In this document: piece after piece, positions 9,046 through 17,197 of the stretch | Layout: the number at the start of each line of letters is the position of its first letter | How positions within the stretch are numbered: the stretch's first letter is position 1 | From: Sphaerochaeta sp. Phil3 | Lineage (GTDB): Bacteria; Spirochaetota; Spirochaetia; Sphaerochaetales; Sphaerochaetaceae | DNA: 44,890 nt | Reading direction: 5' to 3' | NCBI GenBank assembly: GCA_001940825.1 | Contig: MSGT01000047.1 | Coordinates: 1-44,890 of the forward strand | The notes under the pieces: model-generated | What the model was told of the DNA's origin: nothing | What the model saw: only the letters and a program-made list of their open reading frames with translations | The model's database searches: none | Position numbers and translations under genes: made by a program

Positions 9046-10056
9046 ATGATTCTGGCAAACAAGATAATAGCTCTAAGGAAGAAGGCCGGGTGGTCGCAGG
9101 AGGATCTTGCAGACCAGCTGGGGGTTTCACGTCAGTCCGTTTCCAAGTGGGAGGGTGCCCAGTCGATCCCGGACATGGACAAGATAGTCCAGATGAGTCG
9201 TATATTTGGAGTTTCCACCGACTATCTCCTCAAGGACGAACTTTGCGATGAAGACCCAATCGTATCGGTCTCCGAAGAAGGCCGTGATGTCCGCCGCGTT
9301 TCAATGGAGGAGGCTTCCAACTACCTGTCGTTGAGAAGAAGGATGGCACCACGGATGGCTATAGCTACATTCCTTTGCGTGCTGTCACCTGTTCTTCTAA
9401 TGATGCTTGCTGCCCTGAGCGAGGTTCCAGACAGCGGAGTCTCCGAGAACCTTGCCTCCGCAATTGGTCTTTGCACCATGTTTGGCCTTGTTGCGGTAGC
9501 AGTTGGGCTTTTCATATCATGCGGGTCAAGGACAAAGGAGTTCTCTTTTCTGGATGGTGTGGGCTTTGAGACGGAGTATGGCGTCGAAGGGATGTTGAGG
9601 GACAGAATGCGCACATTTGCTCCAACTTATACAAGGCTGTGCATTGCAGGAACGATACTCTGCATCGTTTCAGTCATTCCCATTTTCGTTGCAAGTGGAT
9701 TGGAGGTGGATGACTTCCTTATGGTCCTGTCCGTGTGCTTCATGTTCATCTTGGTAGGCATTGGATGCGTGTGCTTCGTTTATGGAAACACCATAGAGAA
9801 TTCAATGAAAAGGCTTTTGGAGGAGGGTGATTTCTCAAGGGAGTCCAAGAGTGCAAGTCGTGTGACGAGTGCAGTAAGCACAGTCTATTGGCTTGTGGTG
9901 ACGGCCATCTATCTGGCATATTCGTTCTGGCCTGCAACAGATGCCGTCGCCAAGACCCGTTTCAAGGAAAGCTGGCTGGTCTGGCCAGTTGCAGGTGTTC
10001 TCTATGCAGCGGTCATGACGATCGTTTCACTTGTCAGAAAGGACGACAAAGGATGA
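9046..10056 (+). CDS. XRE-family regulator with C-terminal membrane domain
   Basis: A 336-residue protein with an N-terminal Cro/C1-type helix-turn-helix (about residues 5-60). The motif SQEDLADQLGVSRQSVSKWE is typical of XRE regulators, with DYLLKDE at the end of the domain. A linker of about 30 residues is followed by two pairs of membrane segments, roughly residues 95-160 and 200-260, and a further segment at the C-terminus. The protein is thus a DNA-binding regulator tethered to the inner membrane. The start at 9046 is set by TAGGAGG at 9032-9038; the open frame upstream to 8920 is not needed. It lies just before the LytTR/GHKL pair and may sense envelope or peptide stress, but this is inference. 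Confidence 0.85.
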   Translation: MILANKIIALRKKAGWSQEDLADQLGVSRQSVSKWEGAQSIPDMDKIVQMSRIFGVSTDYLLKDELCDEDPIVSVSEEGRDVRRVSMEEASNYLSLRRRMAPRMAIATFLCVLSPVLLMMLAALSEVPDSGVSENLASAIGLCTMFGLVAVAVGLFISCGSRTKEFSFLDGVGFETEYGVEGMLRDRMRTFAPTYTRLCIAGTILCIVSVIPIFVASGLEVDDFLMVLSVCFMFILVGIGCVCFVYGNTIENSMKRLLEEGDFSRESKSASRVTSAVSTVYWLVVTAIYLAYSFWPATDAVAKTRFKESWLVWPVAGVLYAAVMTIVSLVRKDDKG

Positions 10057-10073
10057 CCAAAGAATGACCAAGG
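10038..10073. repeat. 11-bp tandem repeat around the XRE stop codon
   Basis: Units AAAGGACGAC, AAAGGATGACC, AAAGAATGACC and a trailing AAGG follow each other. The gene's TGA stop (10054-10056) lies in the second unit. Confidence 0.65.
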
Positions 10074-10074
10074 T

Positions 10075-10103
10075 TTGTAAAAACAGAGAAATCGGTCTAG
10101 AAT
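10075..10103 (+). promoter_or_regulatory. Sigma70-type promoter for the two-component operon
   Basis: TTGTAA at 10075-10080, a 17-bp spacer, and TAGAAT at 10098-10103. Transcription would start near 10110, giving a leader of about 38 nt before the response regulator. The spacer contains the over-represented octamer ATCGGTCT. Confidence 0.55.
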
Positions 10104-10147
10104 AGGGGGTGCCAAGCTGGCGGGACGACCATTGCAAGGAGGTGAGA

Positions 10148-10846
10148 ATGACGTATAGGGTTGCGATATGCGACGATGACGAAATGGATTCCTCCTATGT
10201 GAAGGCGTGTCTTTGCAGCTGGGCCTCTTCCCGCAAGGCCAATGTCGTTGTGGATGTCTTTCCAAGTGCCGAGTCGTTTTTGTTCAAGAACGATGGAGGT
10301 GGTGGATACGACATCCTTCTCTTGGATATAGAGATGGGTTTGATGGATGGCGTGGAGCTTGCCCGTCGTGTGCGAGCCAATGACAAGGCCGTGCAAATAG
10401 TGTTCATCACGGGCTACAGCGACTACATTTCAGAGGGCTACGATGTGGAGGCTTTGCACTATCTCATGAAGCCTGTGAAAGAATCCAAGCTCTTCGAGGT
10501 CCTTGACAAGGCGGCTTCCAAGGTTCAGGGGAATGCCCGTGTATTGACGTTGGAGCTTGGTGGAGGAATTGTGCGTGTTCCAATCTACGAGGTCCAATAC
10601 CTTGAAGTATATGGAAATTATGTGACGATACACGCGAATCAGGACATTGTTGTAAAGAAGACCCTTGCCGAGTTCGAAAAGGAGCTTGGCGAAGGATTCT
10701 ACAGGATTGGGCGGTCGTACATTGTGAATCTCAAGATGGTAAGACGTGTGACCAAGTCCCAGGTGCTTCTTGCCAACGGAAGGACCCTCTCGATTCCCCG
10801 CGGTGCATACGAGCCTTTGAACAGGGCCATAATCATGCATGGTTGA
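10148..10846 (+). CDS. LytTR-family response regulator
   Basis: A 232-residue AgrA/LytR-type response regulator. The receiver domain spans about residues 1-125, with acidic residues in AICDDDEMDS and the phosphoacceptor D60 in DILLLDIEMG. The LytTR DNA-binding domain covers about residues 135-232 (EVQYLEVYGNYVTIH, then FYRIGRSYIVNLKMV). Such regulators bind two direct repeats spaced by about two helical turns. The start at 10148 is supported by AAGGAGGTGAG directly before it. The kinase gene follows and the ABC exporter genes after it; a matching direct repeat lies upstream of the exporter promoter at 11570-11606. Confidence 0.93.
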   Translation: MTYRVAICDDDEMDSSYVKACLCSWASSRKANVVVDVFPSAESFLFKNDGGGGYDILLLDIEMGLMDGVELARRVRANDKAVQIVFITGYSDYISEGYDVEALHYLMKPVKESKLFEVLDKAASKVQGNARVLTLELGGGIVRVPIYEVQYLEVYGNYVTIHANQDIVVKKTLAEFEKELGEGFYRIGRSYIVNLKMVRRVTKSQVLLANGRTLSIPRGAYEPLNRAIIMHG

Positions 10847-10862
10847 CAGGGGCGAGGTTGTC

Positions 10863-11537
10863 ATGAAGTTCCTTTCACGGCTTTTCAACAGACGAATCGA
10901 TAGGCGCATTGCAGACTACCAGAGCGAGCTCCTTGAGACCCACTATAGGGAAGTTGAGAACATGTATGCCAAGATGCGTGCTTGGAGGCATGACTACCGC
11001 AACCATATACAAGCTTTGAAAGTCCTTGCCTCCAACGGAGACAACGAGGGGCTTAGGGAATACCTTGATAAACTGGATACGGATCTGAACACCGTTGACC
11101 TTGTGGTGAAGACCGGCAACGCCATGGCCGATGCAATCCTCAACAGCAAGATTTCGCTTGCAAAGTCGAAGGGCATAGAGGTCGTGGTGGATGCTCAGAT
11201 TCCAGTGAAGCTCAAGATGTCGGAGATAGACCTGTGCCGCATAATTGGGAACCTTTTCGACAACGCAATAGAGGCAAGCATGGAGCTTCCTGCGGAAAAG
11301 CGCCTCATACGCGTGTACATGGACATGAAGGGAACCCAGCTCTACATTTCTTTCACCAATTTCACGGCGGTTGGAAAGAGGCGCAAGGTAGGAGGCCTTT
11401 TCAAGACGACAAAGGGCGAGGGCCATGGTTTTGGGCTTGTGATCATGGATGCCATTGTGGAGCGTCTTGATGGATACCTTAGCCGCAACTCTGAGGACGG
11501 GGCGTTCACGACTGAAATCCTCATTCCGCAGGTCTGA
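10863..11537 (+). CDS. GHKL sensor histidine kinase, soluble, AgrC-like catalytic part
   Basis: A 224-residue kinase without any membrane segment. The phosphoacceptor is H43 in RAWRHDYRNHIQAL, in the helical dimerisation region typical of AgrC/CitA-type enzymes. The ATP-binding domain follows with an N box (GNLFDNAIEAS) and a G box (GEGHGFGLVIMD). The usual polytopic sensor domain is missing, so the signal must come from another protein or from inside the cell. The ATG at 10863 has GGGGCGAGG in front of it; an in-frame ATG at 10839 overlaps the response-regulator stop codon and is possible. It should phosphorylate the LytTR regulator encoded just upstream. Confidence 0.88.
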   Translation: MKFLSRLFNRRIDRRIADYQSELLETHYREVENMYAKMRAWRHDYRNHIQALKVLASNGDNEGLREYLDKLDTDLNTVDLVVKTGNAMADAILNSKISLAKSKGIEVVVDAQIPVKLKMSEIDLCRIIGNLFDNAIEASMELPAEKRLIRVYMDMKGTQLYISFTNFTAVGKRRKVGGLFKTTKGEGHGFGLVIMDAIVERLDGYLSRNSEDGAFTTEILIPQV

Positions 11538-11569
11538 ACCTGAAGAAAACAGGCCGTTTTGTTGAATGC

Positions 11570-11606
11570 TCTGCATTTCGTCACCAAATTTCTGCGTTTC
11601 ATCACC
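11570..11606 (+). promoter_or_regulatory. Candidate LytTR binding site (21-bp-spaced direct repeat)
   Basis: TCTGCATTTCGTCACC (11570-11585) and TCTGCGTTTCATCACC (11591-11606) match at 14 of 16 positions and are spaced exactly 21 bp. This spacing is the architecture known for AgrA/LytR-type regulators. The site ends just upstream of the -35 region of the exporter promoter. Confidence 0.6.
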
Positions 11607-11631
11607 TTTTTCAACGGATTCTCCATTTGGA

Positions 11632-11640
11632 TGCTACTAT
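11632..11640 (+). promoter_or_regulatory. Extended -10 promoter for the ABC exporter genes
   Basis: TGC followed by TACTAT (11635-11640), an extended -10 element without a good -35. A weak -35 next to an upstream activator site is what an activated promoter would show. A similar TGCTACT element occurs before the 28867 gene and at 37415. Confidence 0.45.
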
Positions 11641-11669
11641 AGGCTTGGAAAGCGTTCCGGGAGGTTCCT

Positions 11670-13499
11670 ATGGAAAAAGATGGAAAGGACAAGAAGCCAA
11701 AGTACAACATGTGGCAGAACAGCGCCTTCATGGTTGGTCTGTCATGGAGGTTCTGCAAAAGCGTAGTCCTTCTACTTGTGGCTGCGGCTGTTTCGTCCGC
11801 AGGTCTCAGCATTGCAGAGGTTCTTGTGTCCCCTGTACTCCTTTCCAAGATAGAGAGCTATGTGCCGTTCTCTGAATTGATAGCCTACATTGCCATGTTC
11901 GTTGGAATTCTAGCTGGGTTGTCTGCAATCAAGGCATATATTGGAGAGAACACTCTTTATGGGAGGATTCAAGTCAGGTCTGGGATAATAGGTCTCTTGG
12001 GGGAGAAGATAGCCAACACGTCCTATCCAAACACACTTGACTCCGACTTCTTCACGCTTCAGGACAAGTCGATGAACGCCTGTTACAGCAATCAGGACTC
12101 GACCGAGGCGGTATGGAAGACCTTGGAAGGACTTCTTTCCAACGTGATCTGCTTTGTCGTGTATCTGCTGCTCCTTTCCAACCTGAACCTGTGGATGGTC
12201 GCCCTTGTCCTTGCAACTACGGTAGCCAGCTACTTTGCACGAAAGAACGCCAACGAGTGGAGCTATAGGCATAGGGAGGAGCTGAACAGGTATGCCAAGA
12301 AGCTCCACTATTTGAGCAATGTCTCAATGGATAGGGTGTTCTCCAAGGACATAAGGCTGTTTGGCCTCAAGGCATGGATAGAGGACCTCTACGCCTGTTC
12401 CAGAAGAGCCCATGTGGCATTCATTGGCAGGCAGGAGATGGTTGGCTTTGGAGCCAACGTCGTTGACATGGTGATGACGTTCCTTAGAAACGCAATAGCC
12501 TATGTGTACCTCATAAAGCTTACGTTGGACCAAGGGCTGCCCGCTTCGCAGTTCCTTTTGTATTTCAGCGTCCTGACTGGCTTCACCCAGTGGATGAACC
12601 TCATACTTTCAGGTCTTTCCACATTGCACAGGCAAAGCCTTGACATTTCTATGGTCCGGGAGTTCCTCGATTGGCCGGAGGTCTTCAAGTTCGAAGAGGG
12701 AAAGCCTCTTTCATCTGTTGCTGGAATGAAGTACGAAATAAGGCTTGATGATGTTTCATTTCGCTACCCCAAGGAGGAGAAACCCATTCTTGAGCATGTG
12801 AACCTTACGATTGCTCCAGACGAGAAGCTTGCAGTCGTAGGTCTCAACGGAGCAGGCAAGACGACGCTTGTAAAGATCATATGCGGTCTTTTGGATCCAA
12901 CCAATGGACGGGTTCTTCTCAACGGCGAGGACATAAGGCAGTACAACCGTAGCGACTACTACAGGATGTTCAGCGCGGTGTTCCAGGATTTCTCCGTCGT
13001 TGACGTAAGCGTTAGGCAGAACGTGGCGCAGTGCACAGAGGGCATCGACGATGAAAAGGTTTGGAGATGCCTTGATGATGCAGGTCTTACGGACAAGGTC
13101 AAATCCCTTCCAAGAGGGTTGGATACTCCTGTTGGACGAAGCATATACGAGGACGGCGTAGAGTTCTCCGGTGGACAGACGCAACGTCTCATGTTGGCGA
13201 GGGCTTTGTACAAGGATGCACCAATTGTGATATTGGACGAACCTACGGCGGCCTTGGACCCAATTGCAGAGAGCGAGATATACCAGAAATACAGCGACAT
13301 GACAAATGGAAAGCCTTCCATATTCATCTCGCATAGGCTCTCATCTACAAGGTTCTGCGACAGAATCCTATTCGTTGCAGACGGTGGGATAAAGGAAGAA
13401 GGTACCCACGACGAGCTTCTTGCAAAGGGCGGGGAGTATTCGAAGCTCTTTGAGGTGCAGAGCAAATACTACAGAAAGGAGGTTGAGGATGAACAATAA
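11670..13499 (+). CDS. ABC exporter half-transporter (permease-ATPase), subunit 1
   Basis: 609 residues: an N-terminal membrane domain with about six helices (residues about 25-320), then an ATPase domain. Walker A is GLNGAGKTT with K397, the signature is EFSGGQTQR, Walker B is IVILDEPTAALDP, and the switch His lies in ISHRLSST. The start has GGGAGG at good spacing. The stop codon lies 11 bp inside the next half-transporter gene, so the two are translationally coupled and probably form a heterodimer. Exporters of this type linked to LytTR systems often handle peptides or lipids. No cysteine-protease domain is present and no substrate peptide gene is obvious nearby. Confidence 0.92.
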   Translation: MEKDGKDKKPKYNMWQNSAFMVGLSWRFCKSVVLLLVAAAVSSAGLSIAEVLVSPVLLSKIESYVPFSELIAYIAMFVGILAGLSAIKAYIGENTLYGRIQVRSGIIGLLGEKIANTSYPNTLDSDFFTLQDKSMNACYSNQDSTEAVWKTLEGLLSNVICFVVYLLLLSNLNLWMVALVLATTVASYFARKNANEWSYRHREELNRYAKKLHYLSNVSMDRVFSKDIRLFGLKAWIEDLYACSRRAHVAFIGRQEMVGFGANVVDMVMTFLRNAIAYVYLIKLTLDQGLPASQFLLYFSVLTGFTQWMNLILSGLSTLHRQSLDISMVREFLDWPEVFKFEEGKPLSSVAGMKYEIRLDDVSFRYPKEEKPILEHVNLTIAPDEKLAVVGLNGAGKTTLVKIICGLLDPTNGRVLLNGEDIRQYNRSDYYRMFSAVFQDFSVVDVSVRQNVAQCTEGIDDEKVWRCLDDAGLTDKVKSLPRGLDTPVGRSIYEDGVEFSGGQTQRLMLARALYKDAPIVILDEPTAALDPIAESEIYQKYSDMTNGKPSIFISHRLSSTRFCDRILFVADGGIKEEGTHDELLAKGGEYSKLFEVQSKYYRKEVEDEQ

Positions 13500-15399
13500 G
13501 AAGGAAAAAGGAACCAAAACATCTTTTCCAAAGGCTATGAAGAACACTCTCAGGGCATGGAAAGTGCTGTGGAAGGCCTGTCCCCAAAGGTTCATATATG
13601 CAGTCGTCTACGGAATCATAGACTCTGCGACCCCATATGTTGCAATATGGTTCTCAGCCCAGTTCATAAACGAGCTTGCCGGGGCAAGGGATCCCCATAC
13701 GCTGTGGATGTGGGTGATATGGATTCTCTCTTCAAGTGCCGTGCTGTTCCTCCTGTCCAGTTTCTTCCAGCATCTGTATCAGAAGTATTCGTATGGAACC
13801 ATTCTGGATGTCTACAAGATATTCCAGGACAAGTTCCTTGACATGGATTTCGTGGATGTGGACAGCCAAAGGGTATACGACATCAAGAGCCAGATAGAGC
13901 AGGACTCCAACTTCAGAGGCTTTGGTCTCTTCATGGCGATGCATTCATTCGACAGCCTCATATGGATTATATCCAAGATTGCGGGTGGCATAGGTCTTTC
14001 AATATCCCTTTTCACTTCAAAGGTCACGAATCCTTCGTTTGTGGTTCTAGACAACCCCTTTGTGTGCATTGGACTGTTCGCTTTGCTCCTTGGCCTTTCT
14101 CTTCTGTCGTCCGGCTGTTCTAACAAGGCCATAGGGTATCTTAACAGAAACAACGATGCGGGGAAGTTCGAAAACAGGAAGTTCTCCTTCTATTTCAAGC
14201 TCGTTGAGGACAAGCATCGTGCTTTGGACAGTAGAATCTATGGGCAGGAAAGGTCTTTCAGGTCGTTCTTCTGCAGCGACGACGACCCGTTCAGAGTGAA
14301 CGGATACTTTGCAAAGCTTGCAAAGGGGCCCATGGGTGCGTTCCAAGCATTGTCCGCGGTGATATCAAGGCTTCTTCTTGGTGGGATATACCTGCTCGTG
14401 TGCGCCAAGGCCTGGGGAGGAGCGTTTGGAGTGGGTTCGGTGACGCAGTACGTTGGAGCCAGCACTGCGCTGTTTGCAGGGATATCGGAATTGATCGAGC
14501 AGCTTGGGCTTGCAAGGGCGAACAGCCAGTACTTGGATGTGGTGTTTTCGTTGCTGGACATTCCAAACGACATGTATCAGGGAAGCCTTACCACTGAAAA
14601 GCGTGCGGATCGCAGGTACAATGTTGAGTTCAGGGATGTGTCGTTCAAGTATCCAGGCAGCGAGAGGTTTGCACTGCGCCATGTGAACATGAAGTTCCAG
14701 GTTGGCAAGCGTTTGGCTGTCGTAGGCATGAACGGAAGCGGCAAGACGACCTTCATAAAGCTGCTATGCAGGTTGTACGACCCCACCGAGGGCGAAATCC
14801 TACTCAACGGCATAGACATTCGCAAGTATCGCTATGACGAATACATGGACCTCTTCTCCGTGGTGTTCCAGGACTTCAAGCTATTCGCACTGCCCCTTGG
14901 CCAGAACGTGGCTTCCTGCGAGAAATACGACAGCGCACGTGCGACCGACTGCTTGGAGAAGGCCGGCTTTGGCGACAGACTCTCCTCCTTGCCAAAAGGC
15001 CTTGACACCTATCTCTACAAGAAAATGGAGACCGATGGCATTGATGTCTCGGGCGGAGAGGCTCAGAAGATAGCAACTGCACGTGCTTTGTACAAGGACT
15101 CGCCGTTCATAATCCTCGACGAACCAACCGCCGCTTTGGATCCAATCGCGGAGGCGGAGATCTACTCCAAGTTCAATGGAATCGTAGGAGACAAGACCGC
15201 TGTGTACATAAGCCACAGGCTGTCCTCATGCAGGTTCTGCGATGAGATTGCTGTGTTCGACAACGGGCAGGTCGTGCAGTACGGTTCCCATGACGAGCTT
15301 GTGGGTCGTTGTGGCAAGTATCAGGAGCTGTGGAACGCACAGGCCCAGTACTATGCCAAGAAAGAAGTTCCTGTGGAAGGCGGCGTAGAGGCCGTGTGA
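13489..15399 (+). CDS. ABC exporter half-transporter (permease-ATPase), subunit 2
   Basis: 636 residues with the start at 13489 (MNNKKEKGTK), set by AAAGGAGGTTGAGG directly before it and overlapping the preceding gene by 11 bp. The membrane domain covers about residues 30-350. The ATPase domain has Walker A GMNGSGKTT (K419), the signature VSGGEAQK, Walker B FIILDEPTAALDP and ISHRLSS. Both partners keep a glutamate after Walker B, so both sites look catalytically competent. It is the last gene of the two-component/exporter cluster; a hairpin with a T run lies about 200 bp downstream. Confidence 0.92.
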   Translation: MNNKKEKGTKTSFPKAMKNTLRAWKVLWKACPQRFIYAVVYGIIDSATPYVAIWFSAQFINELAGARDPHTLWMWVIWILSSSAVLFLLSSFFQHLYQKYSYGTILDVYKIFQDKFLDMDFVDVDSQRVYDIKSQIEQDSNFRGFGLFMAMHSFDSLIWIISKIAGGIGLSISLFTSKVTNPSFVVLDNPFVCIGLFALLLGLSLLSSGCSNKAIGYLNRNNDAGKFENRKFSFYFKLVEDKHRALDSRIYGQERSFRSFFCSDDDPFRVNGYFAKLAKGPMGAFQALSAVISRLLLGGIYLLVCAKAWGGAFGVGSVTQYVGASTALFAGISELIEQLGLARANSQYLDVVFSLLDIPNDMYQGSLTTEKRADRRYNVEFRDVSFKYPGSERFALRHVNMKFQVGKRLAVVGMNGSGKTTFIKLLCRLYDPTEGEILLNGIDIRKYRYDEYMDLFSVVFQDFKLFALPLGQNVASCEKYDSARATDCLEKAGFGDRLSSLPKGLDTYLYKKMETDGIDVSGGEAQKIATARALYKDSPFIILDEPTAALDPIAEAEIYSKFNGIVGDKTAVYISHRLSSCRFCDEIAVFDNGQVVQYGSHDELVGRCGKYQELWNAQAQYYAKKEVPVEGGVEAV

Positions 15400-15599
15400 G
15401 TGGATTGGGATTGCTTGTTTTGTGGTCGCTTTGAGGCCTTGCATTATGGCAATGTCCATATTGTATACCCTTATCAGTAAAAGGCATTTCCAACATTTCT
15501 GCATGGATGGTACTGTAGCAGCATCCAAAGGGGTGGAAGCCTGGGTGGTTTGCCCCTGTTTTTGAAAAGATGTCTACTCTTTTCGTTTTGTTCTATCGG
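15400..15599. other. Long 3' region after the exporter operon, no gene seen
   Basis: About 200 bp without a credible coding frame before the terminator. It contains a promoter-like TGGTACTGT (about 15505-15513) and a GGGG/CCCC pairing followed by five T (about 15530-15561). It could be a long 3' UTR or encode a small RNA ending at the 15.6-kb terminator; neither is proven. Confidence 0.35.
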
Positions 15600-15639
15600 G
15601 CGGTCTGTGTCTTGGAGTTTCCAACACAGCCGCTTTTTT
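15600..15639 (+). terminator. Rho-independent terminator
   Basis: A ten-pair stem with one bulged T (GCGG-CTGTGT against ACACAG-CCGC) and a four-pair inner stem (TGGA/TCCA), followed by six T at 15634-15639. It probably ends transcripts of the exporter operon or of a small RNA started after it. Confidence 0.75.
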
Positions 15640-15648
15640 GTTTGCCGT

Positions 15649-15738
15649 ACTTACTAAGCTTATCAAACTCACAAAACCCACCAAACTTACCTCTCTCACG
15701 ATACTCTCCACACTTACCATGCTCACCATCGCTACAAA
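15649..15738 (+). repeat. Degenerate 9-bp tandem array, left arm
   Basis: Ten successive nonamers with consensus ACTYACCAA (for example ACTTACTAA, GCTTATCAA, ACTCACAAA, ACCCACCAA, ACTTACCAT, GCTCACCAT). There is no open frame or gene over it. Its complement pattern recurs at 15772-15834. Confidence 0.75.
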
Positions 15739-15771
15739 CTCCTCACAATTTCAGCGGGGAATTAAAGCGTA

Positions 15772-15834
15772 TTAGTGGGAGTCGTAGGCGTAGTGGGAGT
15801 AGTAGGTGTAGTGGGTGTAGTGAGCATAGTGGTG
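15772..15834 (-). repeat. Degenerate 9-bp tandem array, right arm (inverted)
   Basis: Seven nonamers with consensus GTAGTGGGN (TTAGTGGGA, GTCGTAGGC, GTAGTGGGA, GTAGTAGGT, GTAGTGGGT, GTAGTGAGC, ATAGTGGTG). Reverse-complemented, this is the same NCYYACYAN pattern as the left arm, so the two could form a long imperfect hairpin around a loop of about 33 nt. Confidence 0.75.
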
Positions 15835-15896
15835 GCTTGTGGCCTCCAATGTGATGTTTCATGTTCTTGTGGAAAGAAGCCATTTTAAGGTGTACA

Positions 15897-17111
15897 ATGT
15901 GCTCTATGCGCTACGAAGACATGGAATACGAGAACTTCAAGAACATACTTGGAGCCATGGACGAATTGGGGTCGCCCTCACGAGCCATGATAGCCAAGCA
16001 CCTTTCTCTAAGCCGCACAACGGTGTCGAACATGACCGCTGTCATGATAGAAAAAAACATACTAGAGGAGGGGAAGACCAAACTCAACGAAGCCTCAAGG
16101 GGAAGGCCTGGGTCTCCTTTGAGCTACTGCAACGACACGTGGTTTGCATTGGGTGCGGCCTTTTATTCCGCAAGTTGGAACTTTGTGATCTGCAACCTGT
16201 CAGGGCGCATGGTGGAGGAGTACACGCTTCCTTTGGAGGAGGTGACTCCAAAGGAGTTGGTCTCCAAACTTCTGCAGGGCATAGAATACATGCTCCAAAG
16301 GGTTCCTGGGAAACTGATTCCGGGAATAGGGATTGGAGCTCCAGGAGTCGTGGATTCAGAGAACGGTGCCATACTTTGGGCATACGACCTAAATTGGCAT
16401 CATTCAACGGATATCAAAAGGGCGGTCAAGGCTCGTTTTGGCCTTGAGGCCTATTGTCTGAACCGCTATACCCTTGCAGGTCTTGCCGAATTCAAATACG
16501 CCAACCCCGAGGGCGAGCGCAACATGGTCTATGTAGGCCTTGGGTCAGGCATACGAAGTGCAATATTCGTCAACGGCAAACTCATGGAAGGTGCGAGCTA
16601 CAGCGCAGGACGACTTGGACACATCCCTCTCGACCCCCACGGGCCGTTGTGCGAATGCGGAAAACGCGGTTGCCTGCTGGCCTTGGCCAACGAAAAGGCC
16701 CTTTCCCACCACGCCAAGGCATTCCTGACCCTTCCGGAATACAGAGACTCATCCCTACACCGCATACCTTCCTACACGGTGGCTGACATAATTGCTCAGG
16801 CCGATGCCGGTGATCCCTGCTCGTTGAAGGCCATGGACATGATTGTGGAGCCGATAATAACGGCCATTTCGATACTCGTAGACATAATCAACCCCAAAAA
16901 AATCGTTCTTGGCGGCCCAATAGGCTATTCTTCGTCATATCTTGCCCAACGTGTACGAGAGGCTGCAAATAGGATTGCCGCAGAGACGCCGTACCGTGTC
17001 ATGACCATAGAGCAGGGCAAGCTCAAAGACAACGGCTCCGCCTTGGGGGCAGCTGCGCTTGTCTTGGACAAGAAGTGCGACTTGCTGTACACAGAGCTTA
17101 AAAAAGCCTAA
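15897..17111 (+). CDS. ROK-family transcriptional repressor
   Basis: About 404 residues in the NagC/XylR mould. An N-terminal winged helix-turn-helix (about residues 10-65, containing AMIAKHLSLSRTTVSNMTAV) is joined to a ROK sugar-kinase-like domain. The ROK domain shows GIGIGAPGVVDS and the zinc-binding CECGKRGC. The kinase-type catalytic segment has drifted, as is usual in regulators (YVGLGSGIRSAIF). The start is uncertain: ATG 15897 has AAGG in front of it, ATG 15906 and 15861 are also in frame. The gene lies directly upstream of the dehydrogenase-Tct operon and probably regulates it in response to a sugar-like ligand; inverted repeats downstream at 17143 and 17198 are candidate operators. 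Confidence 0.88.
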   Translation: MCSMRYEDMEYENFKNILGAMDELGSPSRAMIAKHLSLSRTTVSNMTAVMIEKNILEEGKTKLNEASRGRPGSPLSYCNDTWFALGAAFYSASWNFVICNLSGRMVEEYTLPLEEVTPKELVSKLLQGIEYMLQRVPGKLIPGIGIGAPGVVDSENGAILWAYDLNWHHSTDIKRAVKARFGLEAYCLNRYTLAGLAEFKYANPEGERNMVYVGLGSGIRSAIFVNGKLMEGASYSAGRLGHIPLDPHGPLCECGKRGCLLALANEKALSHHAKAFLTLPEYRDSSLHRIPSYTVADIIAQADAGDPCSLKAMDMIVEPIITAISILVDIINPKKIVLGGPIGYSSSYLAQRVREAANRIAAETPYRVMTIEQGKLKDNGSALGAAALVLDKKCDLLYTELKKA

Positions 17112-17142
17112 CCTTCTTGGTCTTTTGTTTGTCTACTGTGTT

Positions 17143-17176
17143 TTGCATGAAAACGGGTAAAATGTCTTTTATGCAA
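17143..17176. promoter_or_regulatory. Inverted repeat downstream of the ROK gene
   Basis: TTGCATGAAAA (17143-17153) and TTTTATGCAA (17167-17176) pair over ten positions with one bulged G. It may be an operator or a transcript-end hairpin; there is no clean T run after it. Confidence 0.4.
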
Positions 17177-17197
17177 TAAAGGTTTGGTGATTCATGG

